A stretch of 12,054 nt of DNA from Christensenella sp. UBA4263. Its GTDB lineage: Bacteria; Bacillota; Clostridia; Christensenellales; Aristaeellaceae. A program made the position numbers and the translations under genes. The notes under the pieces were generated by a model, which was not told where the DNA came from, did not search any database, and saw only the letters and a list, made by a program, of their open reading frames with translations. Below are positions 1-5,739 of this stretch, one piece after another; the first letter of the stretch is position 1; the number at the start of each line of letters is the position of its first letter. Where the stretch lies: the NCBI GenBank assembly GCA_002395225.1, contig DGWH01000041.1:1-12054 (forward strand), in the 5' to 3' direction.

Positions 1-107
1 AAAGGTATCATTTTCTACAAGTGTATTTGATTTCCAGATGAAAGTCAAACATTTCAATGCCTGTGGGTCATCTGCGCAGATAAGCTGCCGGAATAGATGA
101 GTGGACC

Positions 108-254
108 ATCCCGATCACATTTTTAGTTACTCTTGCATAAGTGAAAGTTACTTTTGCAATCAACAAACGTTTTCTACGAAACATCGTCGCAACTTCGAAA
201 CATGCAGCACATTCCGACACAACAGACTATAATAACTAAAAATGTGATCAGGAT
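108..254. repeat. 22-bp inverted repeat flanking about 100 bp
   Basis: Bases 108-129 and 233-254 are inverted copies of each other, matching at 21 of 22 positions; the 3' arm begins TAACTAAAAATGTGATC. The arms enclose 103 bp of A/T-rich sequence. Inside it, AGTTACTCTTGCA (125-137) is repeated as AGTTACTTTTGCA (146-158), offset by 21 bp, about two helical turns. No reading frame and no clear target-site duplication are visible. It could be a small non-autonomous transposon relic, a cruciform-forming site or a two-site operator. The repeat itself is certain, its role is not. Confidence 0.75.
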
Positions 255-330
255 AGCTATGAGCTGCATGTCTGCTTGTGTTGAGCGATGGAAAAACCCC
301 TAAAAAGGCCGGAACAGCTTCTTGATTACG

Positions 331-380
331 CAGACTGAACAGTCTGTACTTTCCATGAAAAGTGTCTTGGAAAGTTGGAG
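331..380 (+). repeat. Two adjacent hairpins, possible divergent element copy
   Basis: CAGACTG (331-337) and CAGTCTG (340-346) form a perfect 7-bp hairpin with an AA loop. One base later ACTTTCCA (348-355) pairs perfectly with TGGAAAGT (368-375), and GGAG follows at 377-380. The order of hairpin, second stem and purine-rich end matches the recurring element described at 394-475 and elsewhere. The second loop is only 12 nt and lacks the CGGCAAA core, so membership is uncertain. The paired arms themselves are clear. Confidence 0.45.
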
Positions 381-393
381 ATTTGAATTAGAT

Positions 394-475
394 CTGTCGC
401 ACTGGGACAGTTAATCAAATCGGGGACATTGTGAAGCAGATTCGGCAAACGACCAATGCTGAGCTTCCGAAGGAG
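394..475 (+). ncRNA. Recurring two-stem leader element, copy 1
   Basis: The first stem is CTGTC (394-398) with GACAG (406-410). The linker TTAATCAAAT follows. The second stem pairs TCGGGG (420-425) with TTCCGA (465-470) using two G-U pairs. The enclosed loop carries the core TTCGGCAAACGACCAA (441-456), nearly the same as in the copy at 5648-5732. The element ends in AGGAG (471-475), directly before copy 2. No gene start follows. Typing it as a structured RNA is inference from the preserved pairing between copies. Confidence 0.5.
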
Positions 476-480
476 CGGGC

Positions 481-564
481 TCGATGCGCAGCGTCGATTT
501 GTCAAATATGAGCACCGGAAATGCTGCGGTGCCGAAAGACCGAGCTACGGCTCATATAGGAGGG
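481..564 (+). ncRNA. Recurring two-stem leader element, copy 2
   Basis: The first hairpin is TCGATGC-GCA-GCGTCGA (481-497), a 7-bp stem with one G-U pair. The linker TTTGTCAAA leads into the second stem, TATGAGC (507-513) with GCTCATA (550-556). Inside it GCACCG (512-517) can pair with CGGTGC (527-532), competing with the last bases of the second stem. The end is AGGAGGG (558-564). Bases 498-550 are nearly identical to 3412-3465 near the antitoxin gene. Copy 1 lies just upstream, about 87 bp away start to start. The AGGAGG end is not followed by a plausible gene. Confidence 0.5.
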
Positions 565-709
565 TGAGGACGGTCGGACAGGCAGCCCGGTCTTGTAGTG
601 ACGAAGTGTCAAATTCCGTAGAGGACAATAAAAGCCCGGGATTGGCCAAAGGTGAGGTCCGGAGGCAAAAACAGGCCGCTGACCTGACCGAATCTGAAGG
701 AATTCCTGC

Positions 710-738
710 TTGAGGTGAATACCGTTTTTTGCTAAAAT
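710..738 (+). promoter_or_regulatory. Putative sigma-A promoter upstream of mgtE
   Basis: TTGAGG (710-715) and TAAAAT (733-738) match the -35 and -10 consensus at 4 and 5 of 6 positions, with the ideal 17-bp spacer. Transcription would start near 745 and give mgtE a leader of roughly 425 nt, which would include the possible remnant at 867-1142. No better promoter was seen nearer the gene. Confidence 0.45.
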
Positions 739-866
739 GCAAGTGACCGGTACATGGCAGAAATGCCCGCTTTGTATCCGGCAGTAAGTCTGGTTACCTG
801 GCTCATAAAGCAGAAAGCGGGAAACGCAGCCGTTCATGCAGTAAAGAGGCTGTAGGAAAAGCAGTG

Positions 867-1142
867 ATGCCGGATGAGGTCTATGACCTATTGACGAACG
901 GCGCAAACCAATCATACGTTTGTCAGAAACGGTCGATGCAGGCCCGGAAACAAAAAAAGTGTCGGTGATCCTGAATCAGCTGCAGAAGGCTTCCATGATG
1001 GAGAAACAGACAATCCGTGTTTTGACAGGCAGGTTCGATTTTCCAATTCGCTGCAGAAAACGACCCGCGGGATTCGGACACGGAATTTGCAGCTGAGTCC
1101 ATTTTCCGGATAGAACGGAAAACAGACGGACAGGGGATCTGA
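867..1142 (+). pseudogene. Possible decayed gene fragment before mgtE
   Basis: No single frame is open here, but coding-like peptide segments follow one another in shifted frames. One starts at ATG 867 (MPDEVYDLLT). A second covers about 893-1034 and includes SETVDAGPETKKVSVILNQL. A third runs from about 1035 to a TGA at 1140-1142 and includes FAAENDPRDSDTEFAAESI. Joining them needs two frame changes. The composition resembles a charged soluble protein, but I recognise no family, and open frames of this size can arise by chance. Only 29 bp separate the final stop from the mgtE start. Confidence 0.22.
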
Positions 1143-1171
1143 AAGAATAAAGAGAAAGCGGGGGATAGCCG

Positions 1172-2593
1172 ATGGATGACGCAAAGGAGCGCCTTGAACT
1201 CGAAACAGAAAGAGTTGAACACCCCGATTATTCCGAAGAACTGATCAATATGCTGAAAAGCGATATTGATATTCTGGAAAAAAAAGAGCGGCTGCAGGAT
1301 TACCATGCAAATGATATTGCTGAGGTGCTTCCTCAGCTGACCCGGGAACAGCGGATGCGTCTGTACAGACTCATCGGGGAGGATACGGTTTCCGAGGTTT
1401 TTGCGTATCTGGAAGATCCGGCGGAATATATCCGTGAGCTGGATATTGAACGGGCAGCCGACATTGTTGAGAACATGGACGCGGATGATGCGGTCGATGT
1501 TCTTGAGGATCTGGACAAGGAGCAGCAGGAAGCCATTCTGGAGCGGATGGATGAGGACAGCCGCCGTGATATCGATCTCATCAAGTCGTATGATGAAGAT
1601 GAAATCGGAAGCAGAATGACGACGAATTATATCTCCATCACCAGAGGCTTCACGGTCAAGCAGGCCATGCGGGCCCTGGTACGTCAGGCGGCCGACAATG
1701 ACAATCTGCAGACGATTTATGTGCTGAACCGGGATAAGACTTTCTACGGGGCGATCTCGCTGCAGGACCTGATCATTGCCCGGGAGACGACCAATCTTGA
1801 TGATCTGATTGTCACCTCTTACCCGTTCGTCTATGACAACGAGACAGTGACAGAGTGCATTGAGGAACTGAAGGATTACAGCGAGGACTCCATTCCGGTT
1901 CTCAGCCGGGATCGGATTTTGCTGGGTGTCATTACCTCGACGGACCTGGTTGAGGTCGTGGATGAGGAAATGGGTGAGGATTATGTCCGTCTGGCTGGTC
2001 TGACTGAGGAGGAGGATCTGAACGAACCACTGGCTCAGAGCATGAAGAAACGTCTTTCCTGGCTGCTTATCCTGATGGTTCTCGGCCTTGTGGTCAGTTC
2101 CGTGATCAGTATATTTGAACCGGTCATGTCTTCCCTGACCATCCTTGTGGCATTCCAGTCTCTGGTGCTGGCGATGGCCGGAAACTGCGGAACGCAGTCA
2201 CTGGGCGTTACAATCCGAATTCTGGCGGAAGAGGAACTGACGCCTGCACAGCGGTTGAAACTGATTGTCAAAGAAGGCATGGTAGGCCTTGGCAACGGAC
2301 TGCTGATTGGCGTGATGGCTTTTCTCTTCTGCGGTGTGTATATCCACTTTGCGAAGCACATGCCATTGCCTGCGTCCTTCCAGGTTTCCGGCTGTATCGG
2401 TCTGGCAATGACGCTGGCGATGTTTATTTCGGGCATTGGCGGAACATCCATTCCCATGTTCTTCAACAGCATTCATGTGGATCCCGCTGTGGCCTCCGGA
2501 CCGCTGATTACCACGGTGAATGATCTGGTGGCGGTGGTCAGTTATTACGGACTGGCCTGGATTTTCCTGATTAAGGTGCTGCATCTGGGATAA
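1172..2593 (+). CDS. mgtE: Magnesium transporter MgtE
   Basis: This 473-residue protein has the full MgtE layout and the family's usual length. An acidic helical MgtE N domain spans about residues 40-140, a pair of CBS domains about 145-265, a linking helix follows, and five membrane helices occupy about 290-470. Hallmarks are the AGNCGTQSL motif (336-344) and DPAVASGPLITTVNDL (437-452), whose Asp451 sits where the family's pore magnesium-binding aspartate lies. MgtE is a homodimeric magnesium channel of the cytoplasmic membrane whose N and CBS domains bind magnesium and close the pore when the ion is plentiful. The ATG at 1172 follows a G-rich GCGGGGGATAG ribosome binding site. The gene appears monocistronic. 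I looked for an M-box magnesium riboswitch in the leader and could not support one. Confidence 0.96.
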   Translation: MDDAKERLELETERVEHPDYSEELINMLKSDIDILEKKERLQDYHANDIAEVLPQLTREQRMRLYRLIGEDTVSEVFAYLEDPAEYIRELDIERAADIVENMDADDAVDVLEDLDKEQQEAILERMDEDSRRDIDLIKSYDEDEIGSRMTTNYISITRGFTVKQAMRALVRQAADNDNLQTIYVLNRDKTFYGAISLQDLIIARETTNLDDLIVTSYPFVYDNETVTECIEELKDYSEDSIPVLSRDRILLGVITSTDLVEVVDEEMGEDYVRLAGLTEEEDLNEPLAQSMKKRLSWLLILMVLGLVVSSVISIFEPVMSSLTILVAFQSLVLAMAGNCGTQSLGVTIRILAEEELTPAQRLKLIVKEGMVGLGNGLLIGVMAFLFCGVYIHFAKHMPLPASFQVSGCIGLAMTLAMFISGIGGTSIPMFFNSIHVDPAVASGPLITTVNDLVAVVSYYGLAWIFLIKVLHLG

Positions 2594-2607
2594 ATGTTCC
2601 TGCAAAA

Positions 2608-2651
2608 CACGACAGTAAACCTGTTCCAAAAAGGATTAACAGGACGTTGTG
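2608..2651 (+). other. Nested stem-loop after mgtE
   Basis: Just 14 bp after the mgtE stop, CACGAC (2608-2613) pairs with GTTGTG (2646-2651) and inside it CCTGTT (2620-2625) pairs with AACAGG (2638-2643). There is no T tract, so it is not a standard intrinsic terminator. It may stabilise the 3' end of the mgtE transcript. Confidence 0.4.
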
Positions 2652-2822
2652 AGATGAAAAAAGGTATGTGAGATCTAAGCGCCGAAAAGCTCGGGTTTGC
2701 GGCGTGCCGGGTATGTTGCCGCTGTGCTGAACCGGAATACGAGATCGTCTGTCGGACTCACTGAAATGAAAGCGAAATTCAGAAAGAATAGATCGTGTCC
2801 GGCTAAAGATGTCTTAAGAAAA

Positions 2823-2873
2823 GTCAGGGCCCCCACTTCAAGTGGGGACTCTGACTTCGCGGCGTTTTTCTTT
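2823..2873 (+). terminator. Strong hairpin with delayed T tract
   Basis: GTCAGGGCCCCCACT (2823-2837) pairs with the strand ending CTGAC (2855), giving a stem of about 14 bp with one G-U pair and one mismatch around a tiny loop. A T-rich tract TTTTTCTTT lies at 2865-2873. The tract begins 9 nt after the stem, further than in a textbook intrinsic terminator. It is the best candidate for ending transcription from the mgtE side. Confidence 0.55.
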
Positions 2874-2937
2874 CGATATGTGCGTTACAATGTCTCCGAT
2901 AACCCTGCTTCATTTTCATGATGTGAAAATCAAAGGA

Positions 2938-2965
2938 TTGGCGTGGTGACATGCTATGAGATAAT
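2938..2965 (+). promoter_or_regulatory. Possible promoter of the antitoxin gene
   Basis: TTGGCG (2938-2943) and GATAAT (2960-2965) are separated by 16 bp and lie about 130 bp before the antitoxin start, downstream of the strong hairpin. The -10 is good (5 of 6), the -35 moderate. An alternative pair, GTGACA with TATGAT, overlaps it with a longer 19-bp spacer. Confidence 0.35.
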
Positions 2966-3092
2966 TTGTCTATGATTAGTTAGGGGGGCAGGTCTTGCAT
3001 ACTGCCGTGCTTTTTAAACTTGTTCACAAAATAGCCATTCGGAGCCGTTTAGTCAACGCATAAAACTTCATTTTGGGAGAAAGGTAGATGCA

Positions 3093-3374
3093 ATGCTGAT
3101 TCAGGAAACCATTAGACCATCCGCAGATTTAAGGAATCACTATAATGAAATCTCCCGACTGTGCAGAGACGAAAAAGAAGCCGTTATTATCACAGGAAAC
3201 GGCAGAGGGGATACAGTATCTCTGGCCTATGAGGAATATCGGAGGATGAAAGCAAGAATCGAGCTTTTAGAACTTTTGTCTGAAGCGGATGAGAATGTAA
3301 AACAGGGCAGAGTGGCACCTGTTGAGGATACTTTTCGCGATCTTCGGACTCTGCTGAAAGGTTATGAGAGTTAG
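3093..3374 (+). CDS. Phd/YefM-family antitoxin, apparently orphan
   Basis: This 93-residue protein has the shape of Phd/YefM antitoxins. An N-terminal segment with PSADLRNHYNEISRLC (about 9-24) would form the DNA-binding fold. Next comes the strand EAVIITGNGRGDTVSLAYEE (29-48), matching the family's pattern of hydrophobic strand, NGR or NGE turn, and EEY. The charged C-terminal helix (50-90) would wrap and neutralise a toxin. The ATG at 3093 sits 8 nt after GGAGAAAGG; the ATG at 3088 leads to a stop within three codons. Such antitoxins normally repress their own operon and bind a RelE/ParE-type toxin encoded immediately downstream. Here an overlapping start exists at 3364, but that frame soon runs into a non-coding element, so the toxin seems lost. 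It could instead act on an unlinked toxin or serve only as a repressor. Confidence 0.8.
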   Translation: MLIQETIRPSADLRNHYNEISRLCRDEKEAVIITGNGRGDTVSLAYEEYRRMKARIELLELLSEADENVKQGRVAPVEDTFRDLRTLLKGYES

Positions 3375-3411
3375 TGCCATTCGGACAAACCAGGCAGAGG
3401 AGAGAGCATGG
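3364..3411 (+). pseudogene. Possible N-terminal remnant of a RelE/ParE-type toxin
   Basis: An ATG at 3364 overlaps the last 11 bases of the antitoxin gene, the arrangement usual for Phd/YefM toxin pairs. The frame begins MRVSAIRTNQAEERAW; many RelE/ParE toxins begin with a short strand followed by a QAEED-like helix start, so the resemblance is reasonable but brief. From about 3412 the sequence matches the hairpin element at 498-550 and the later peptide shows no toxin features. The frame stays open to 3615, so the loss would be by replacement of sequence rather than by a stop. The call rests on about 16 residues and the gene position. Confidence 0.35.
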
Positions 3412-3478
3412 TTTGTCAAATATGAGCACCGAAAAAAGCTGCGGTGCCGAAAGACCGGGCTACGGTTTATAACGAGAG
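3384..3478 (+). ncRNA. Recurring two-stem leader element, copy 3
   Basis: The first stem is GACAAACCA (3384-3392) with TGGTTTGTC (3409-3417), a perfect 9 bp that differs in sequence from the first stem of copy 2. Linker AAA leads to TATGAGC (3421-3427), which pairs with GTTTATA (3465-3471). Copy 2 has TATGAGC with GCTCATA, so the two C-to-T differences leave G-U pairs and keep the stem. GCACCG (3426-3431) can pair with CGGTGC (3442-3447), as in copy 2. The 5' stem overlaps the possible toxin remnant. No gene start follows directly; the next promoter is at 3588. Confidence 0.5.
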
Positions 3479-3587
3479 AGAACTGCCGGCGGACAGGAAC
3501 GGGAGGATTGGTAGGCCGGTTTCGTGCCTGCTGTCTGGCGGGTTTCCAAACCGACGGACAAAATCTGTTGAAATCGTCGGAATCTTC

Positions 3588-3616
3588 TTTAAAATCGACA
3601 GGAAATCATTTATAAT
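3588..3616 (+). promoter_or_regulatory. Promoter of the phosphoglucomutase gene
   Basis: TTTAAA (3588-3593) and a perfect TATAAT (3611-3616) are separated by 17 bp, giving a transcription start near 3623 and a short leader of about 45 nt. The AAAGGAG ribosome binding site at 3652-3658 lies inside that leader. Confidence 0.65.
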
Positions 3617-3668
3617 ACAGACAGTGTCATCCCCGTAAAAGATTGTTCGATAAAGGAGAGATTCACCA

Positions 3669-5393
3669 ATGGGCTATCGTGAAGAATATGAAAAATGGCT
3701 GCAGGAGTTTGCCGATGACGCAGAGACGGTTGCGGAGCTTCTGGGCATTGCAGACGATGAGAAAGAAATTGAAGATCGTTTCTATACGGAGCTGGCCTTT
3801 GGCACGGCCGGTATGCGCGGTGTGCTGGACGCCGGCACCAACAGAATGAACATTTATAATGTCATGCGTGCCACGAAGGGATTTGCGGATTACATCAATG
3901 CCGGTGATCCCAGCTATAAAGATCGCGGAGTGGTCATTGCCTATGATTCCCGCCGGATGAGTGCGGAGTTTGCCAAGGCAGCTGCGCTGGTTCTTTGCCA
4001 CGAGGGCATTCGTGCCTACCTGTTTGATGAACTCCGTCCGGTTCCGATTCTTTCCTATGCCGTTCGTCATCTCCATGCCATCGCCGGTATCGTCATTACC
4101 GCCAGCCACAATCCGCCGGAGTACAACGGATACAAGGTGTACTGGGAGGACGGTGCCCAGATGCCGCCTGAGTATGCGGACCAGGTGCTCAAATACATCC
4201 GCGCGAACAGCTATGAGGATGCCGTGCAGATGGATGAGCAGGAAGCACTTGATTCAGGTCTGCTGAAGATCATCGGACACAAGGAAGTGGATGATGATTA
4301 CATTGCCCAGGAAAAGACGCTTTCTGTGCAGCCGGAGCTGATGAAGAAGGCCGGTAAGGATCTGAAGATCGTCTATACGCCGATTCATGGTTCCGGAAAC
4401 AAGCCGGTTCGCCGTATCCTGAAGGAAATCGGCATTGAGAATGTGTATGTGGTCAAGGAGCAGGAGCTGCCCGACCCGAACTTCTCCACCGTCAAGGTGC
4501 CCAATCCGGAGGATCCTGCCGCCTTTACGCTGGCCATGAAGCTGGCAGATGAGGTGGGTGCGGACTGCATTTTCGGAACGGATCCGGACTGCGACCGTGT
4601 CGGCATTGCGGTGAAGGACGATGAGGGCAAGTATTACCTCATGACCGGAAACCAGATCGGATGCACGCTGTTGTATTACATCCTCAAGAGCCGCAAGGCG
4701 CTCGGCACGTTGCCCGCCAACGGCGCGGTGGTCAAGTCCGTTGTTTCCACCGAGCTGGCCCGCAAGATTGCGGAAAGCTTTGGCCTCGAGTGCTTTGATA
4801 CCCTGACCGGATTCAAGTGGATTGCCAACAAGATTCAGCAGTTTGAGGATACCGGATCCAATACCTTCGTCTTCGGTTTCGAGGAGAGCTATGGTTTCCT
4901 GTCCTCTACGTTTGTACGTGATAAGGACGGCGTCAATGCTTCTCTGCTGATCGCCGAGGCGGCAGCCTGGGCGAAGTCACAGGGGAAGACACTGTATGAT
5001 ATCCTGCAGGAGATCTATAAGACCTATGGATATTATGTCGAGAAGGTTGTCTCCGTCACCCTGCCCGGCAAGGACGGACTGACAAAGATGCAGAAAATTA
5101 TGAAGAACCTGCGCGCCAACCCGCCCAAGGAGCTTGCCGGAACCAAGGTCCTGGCGGTTCGCGACTATCTGGCCGGAACGCGTACGGATGCCGAGGGCAA
5201 CGTAGGCACCGTCGATCTGCCCAAGAGCGATGTTCTTTATTTCGAACTCGAGGGTGATGCGTGGGTCTGCATCCGTCCCTCCGGCACCGAGCCGAAGATC
5301 AAGCTCTATGTGAACACCAATGCCAAGGATCATGAGACTTCTCAGGCGCAGAATGATGCGCTTGTGGAGGCCTGCAAGGCCCTTCTGGCCTGA
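3669..5393 (+). CDS. pgcA: Phosphoglucomutase (PgcA type)
   Basis: This 574-residue alpha-D-phosphohexomutase interconverts glucose 1-phosphate and glucose 6-phosphate in the cytoplasm through a phosphoserine enzyme. It links sugar catabolism to UDP-glucose, glycolipid and cell-wall polymer synthesis. All four active-site signatures are visible: TASHNPP (144-150) with catalytic Ser146, the magnesium loop GTDPDCDRVG (303-312), the sugar-binding EESYG (405-409) and the phosphate-binding RPSGTEPK (536-543). The N-terminal FGTAGMRG (44-51) is typical of the longer PgcA/PGM2 branch, and the length matches Bacillus PgcA (about 580). The ATG at 3669 follows AAAGGAG by 10 nt. The gene has its own promoter and terminator. 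Some phosphopentose or phosphomannose activity is possible in this branch. Confidence 0.95.
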   Translation: MGYREEYEKWLQEFADDAETVAELLGIADDEKEIEDRFYTELAFGTAGMRGVLDAGTNRMNIYNVMRATKGFADYINAGDPSYKDRGVVIAYDSRRMSAEFAKAAALVLCHEGIRAYLFDELRPVPILSYAVRHLHAIAGIVITASHNPPEYNGYKVYWEDGAQMPPEYADQVLKYIRANSYEDAVQMDEQEALDSGLLKIIGHKEVDDDYIAQEKTLSVQPELMKKAGKDLKIVYTPIHGSGNKPVRRILKEIGIENVYVVKEQELPDPNFSTVKVPNPEDPAAFTLAMKLADEVGADCIFGTDPDCDRVGIAVKDDEGKYYLMTGNQIGCTLLYYILKSRKALGTLPANGAVVKSVVSTELARKIAESFGLECFDTLTGFKWIANKIQQFEDTGSNTFVFGFEESYGFLSSTFVRDKDGVNASLLIAEAAAWAKSQGKTLYDILQEIYKTYGYYVEKVVSVTLPGKDGLTKMQKIMKNLRANPPKELAGTKVLAVRDYLAGTRTDAEGNVGTVDLPKSDVLYFELEGDAWVCIRPSGTEPKIKLYVNTNAKDHETSQAQNDALVEACKALLA

Positions 5394-5415
5394 TCTGCCC
5401 CAGTTCCCGAAATAG

Positions 5416-5446
5416 AAGAGAGCCGGTGGAAAAGCCGGCTCTCTTT
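5416..5446 (+). terminator. Intrinsic terminator of phosphoglucomutase gene
   Basis: AAGAGAGCCGG (5416-5426) pairs perfectly with CCGGCTCTCTT (5435-5445) around an 8-nt loop, 22 bp after the stop codon. The T run is short (TTT, 5444-5446). Confidence 0.78.
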
Positions 5447-5474
5447 ACGTCTTAACGGAGAAATTCTGTCACAG

Positions 5475-5552
5475 CTGACCGGATGTATGCACCGGTCAGA
5501 CAAACTGGAACAGCCCTCTGCCGGTTCGGCTAAGGCGGCTGTTCAAAAGGAG
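5475..5552 (+). ncRNA. Recurring two-stem leader element, copy 4 (first of a tandem triple)
   Basis: The first hairpin is CTGACCGG (5475-5482) with CCGGTCAG (5492-5499), a perfect 8 bp. The linker ACAAACTG follows. The second stem is GAACAGCC (5508-5515) with GGCTGTTC (5537-5544), also a perfect 8 bp. Its loop contains TGCCGGTTCGGCTAA rather than the usual core, making this the most diverged of the three. It ends AAAAGGAG (5545-5552). It begins 28 bp after the pgcA terminator stem. Confidence 0.5.
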
Positions 5553-5557
5553 CGGCC

Positions 5558-5642
5558 CTGTCGCGCAGCGACAGTTAAGACAAATCCAGGCCTCATGCAA
5601 TACTGCTCCGGCAAATGCTCAACAGTGAGGCCTGCAAAGGAG
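5558..5642 (+). ncRNA. Recurring two-stem leader element, copy 5 (second of a tandem triple)
   Basis: The first hairpin is CTGTCGC-GCA-GCGACAG (5558-5574), a perfect 7 bp. A linker ending in ACAAAT leads to the second stem, CAGGCCTCA (5587-5595) with TGAGGCCTG (5626-5634), a perfect 9 bp. The loop carries CTCCGGCAAATGCTCAA. The end is AAAGGAG (5636-5642), with no gene start behind it. This copy and the next are offset by 90 bp and share both stems. Confidence 0.6.
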
Positions 5643-5647
5643 TTGTC

Positions 5648-5732
5648 CTGTCGCACAGCGACAGTTTGTCAAATCCAGGCCTCAGACAAAAGCAGCTCCG
5701 GCAAACGACCAACATTGAGGCCTGCAAAGGAG
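5648..5732 (+). ncRNA. Recurring two-stem leader element, copy 6, supplying the symporter's RBS
   Basis: The first hairpin is CTGTCGC-ACA-GCGACAG (5648-5664). Linker TTTGTCAAATC leads to the second stem, CAGGCCTCA (5676-5684) with TGAGGCCTG (5716-5724). The loop holds CTCCGGCAAACGACCAA, nearly identical to copy 1 at 441-456. Its terminal AAAGGAG (5726-5732) is the ribosome binding site of the symporter, 7 nt before the ATG. Only CA separates the second stem from the Shine-Dalgarno sequence, so folding could influence translation. That effect is inference. Confidence 0.6.
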
Positions 5733-5739
5733 TATCTGT

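Larger units (their letters stand above)
1..1171. other. Gene-free stretch upstream of mgtE
   Basis: No reading frame here looks like an intact gene. The open frames are short, overlap on both strands and lack recognisable motifs. The stretch holds, in order, a 22-bp inverted repeat, a pair of adjacent hairpins, two tandem copies of the window's recurring hairpin element, a promoter-like sequence and a possible frameshifted gene remnant, each listed separately. Bases 565-709, just after the second element, contain GTGTCAAAT and GGCCAAAGGTGAGG. These vaguely echo the linker and core of the recurring element and could be a worn further copy, but I could not build convincing stems for it. Confidence 0.6.
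2594..3092. other. Intergenic stretch between mgtE and antitoxin
   Basis: No coding region is supported. The stretch holds a nested stem-loop just after mgtE, a strong hairpin with T tract (2823-2873) and a promoter-like sequence (2938-2965). A short hairpin CGCCG (2680-2684) with CGGCG (2700-2704) is also present. The 74-codon frame at 2697-2921 runs through the strong hairpin and has no recognisable features, so I do not call it. GGCAG (2987-2991) can pair with CTGCC (3002-3006), followed by GTGC and five T, within the presumed antitoxin leader. Confidence 0.6.

Noticed and set aside
1..113. Possible - strand gene fragment running off the left edge
   Set aside because: A stop-free frame of about 36 codons exists, but no start codon lies near its beginning and such a length is expected by chance.
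228..233. TATAAT as a promoter -10 box
   Set aside because: No acceptable -35 lies 16-18 bp upstream, and the box abuts the 3' arm of the inverted repeat.
498..550. Insertion sequence ends
   Set aside because: The shared block with 3412-3465 has no terminal inverted repeats, no target duplication and no transposase nearby.
456..713. 85-codon open frame on the + strand
   Set aside because: It runs through element copy 2 and its hairpins, has no ribosome binding site before the ATG and no protein-like pattern.
560..740. M-box (magnesium) riboswitch before mgtE
   Set aside because: GGTGAGGTCC, GCCGCTGACC and TGCTAAAA resemble M-box pieces, but they lie within about 90 nt instead of about 160 and the closing stem does not form.
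502..1306. Overlapping - strand open frames before and into mgtE
   Set aside because: They lack ribosome binding sites and motifs, and overlap promoter, hairpin elements and the start of mgtE.
5558..5732. CRISPR array
   Set aside because: There are only two or three long units of 83-90 bp with internal stems and no unique spacers of regular length.
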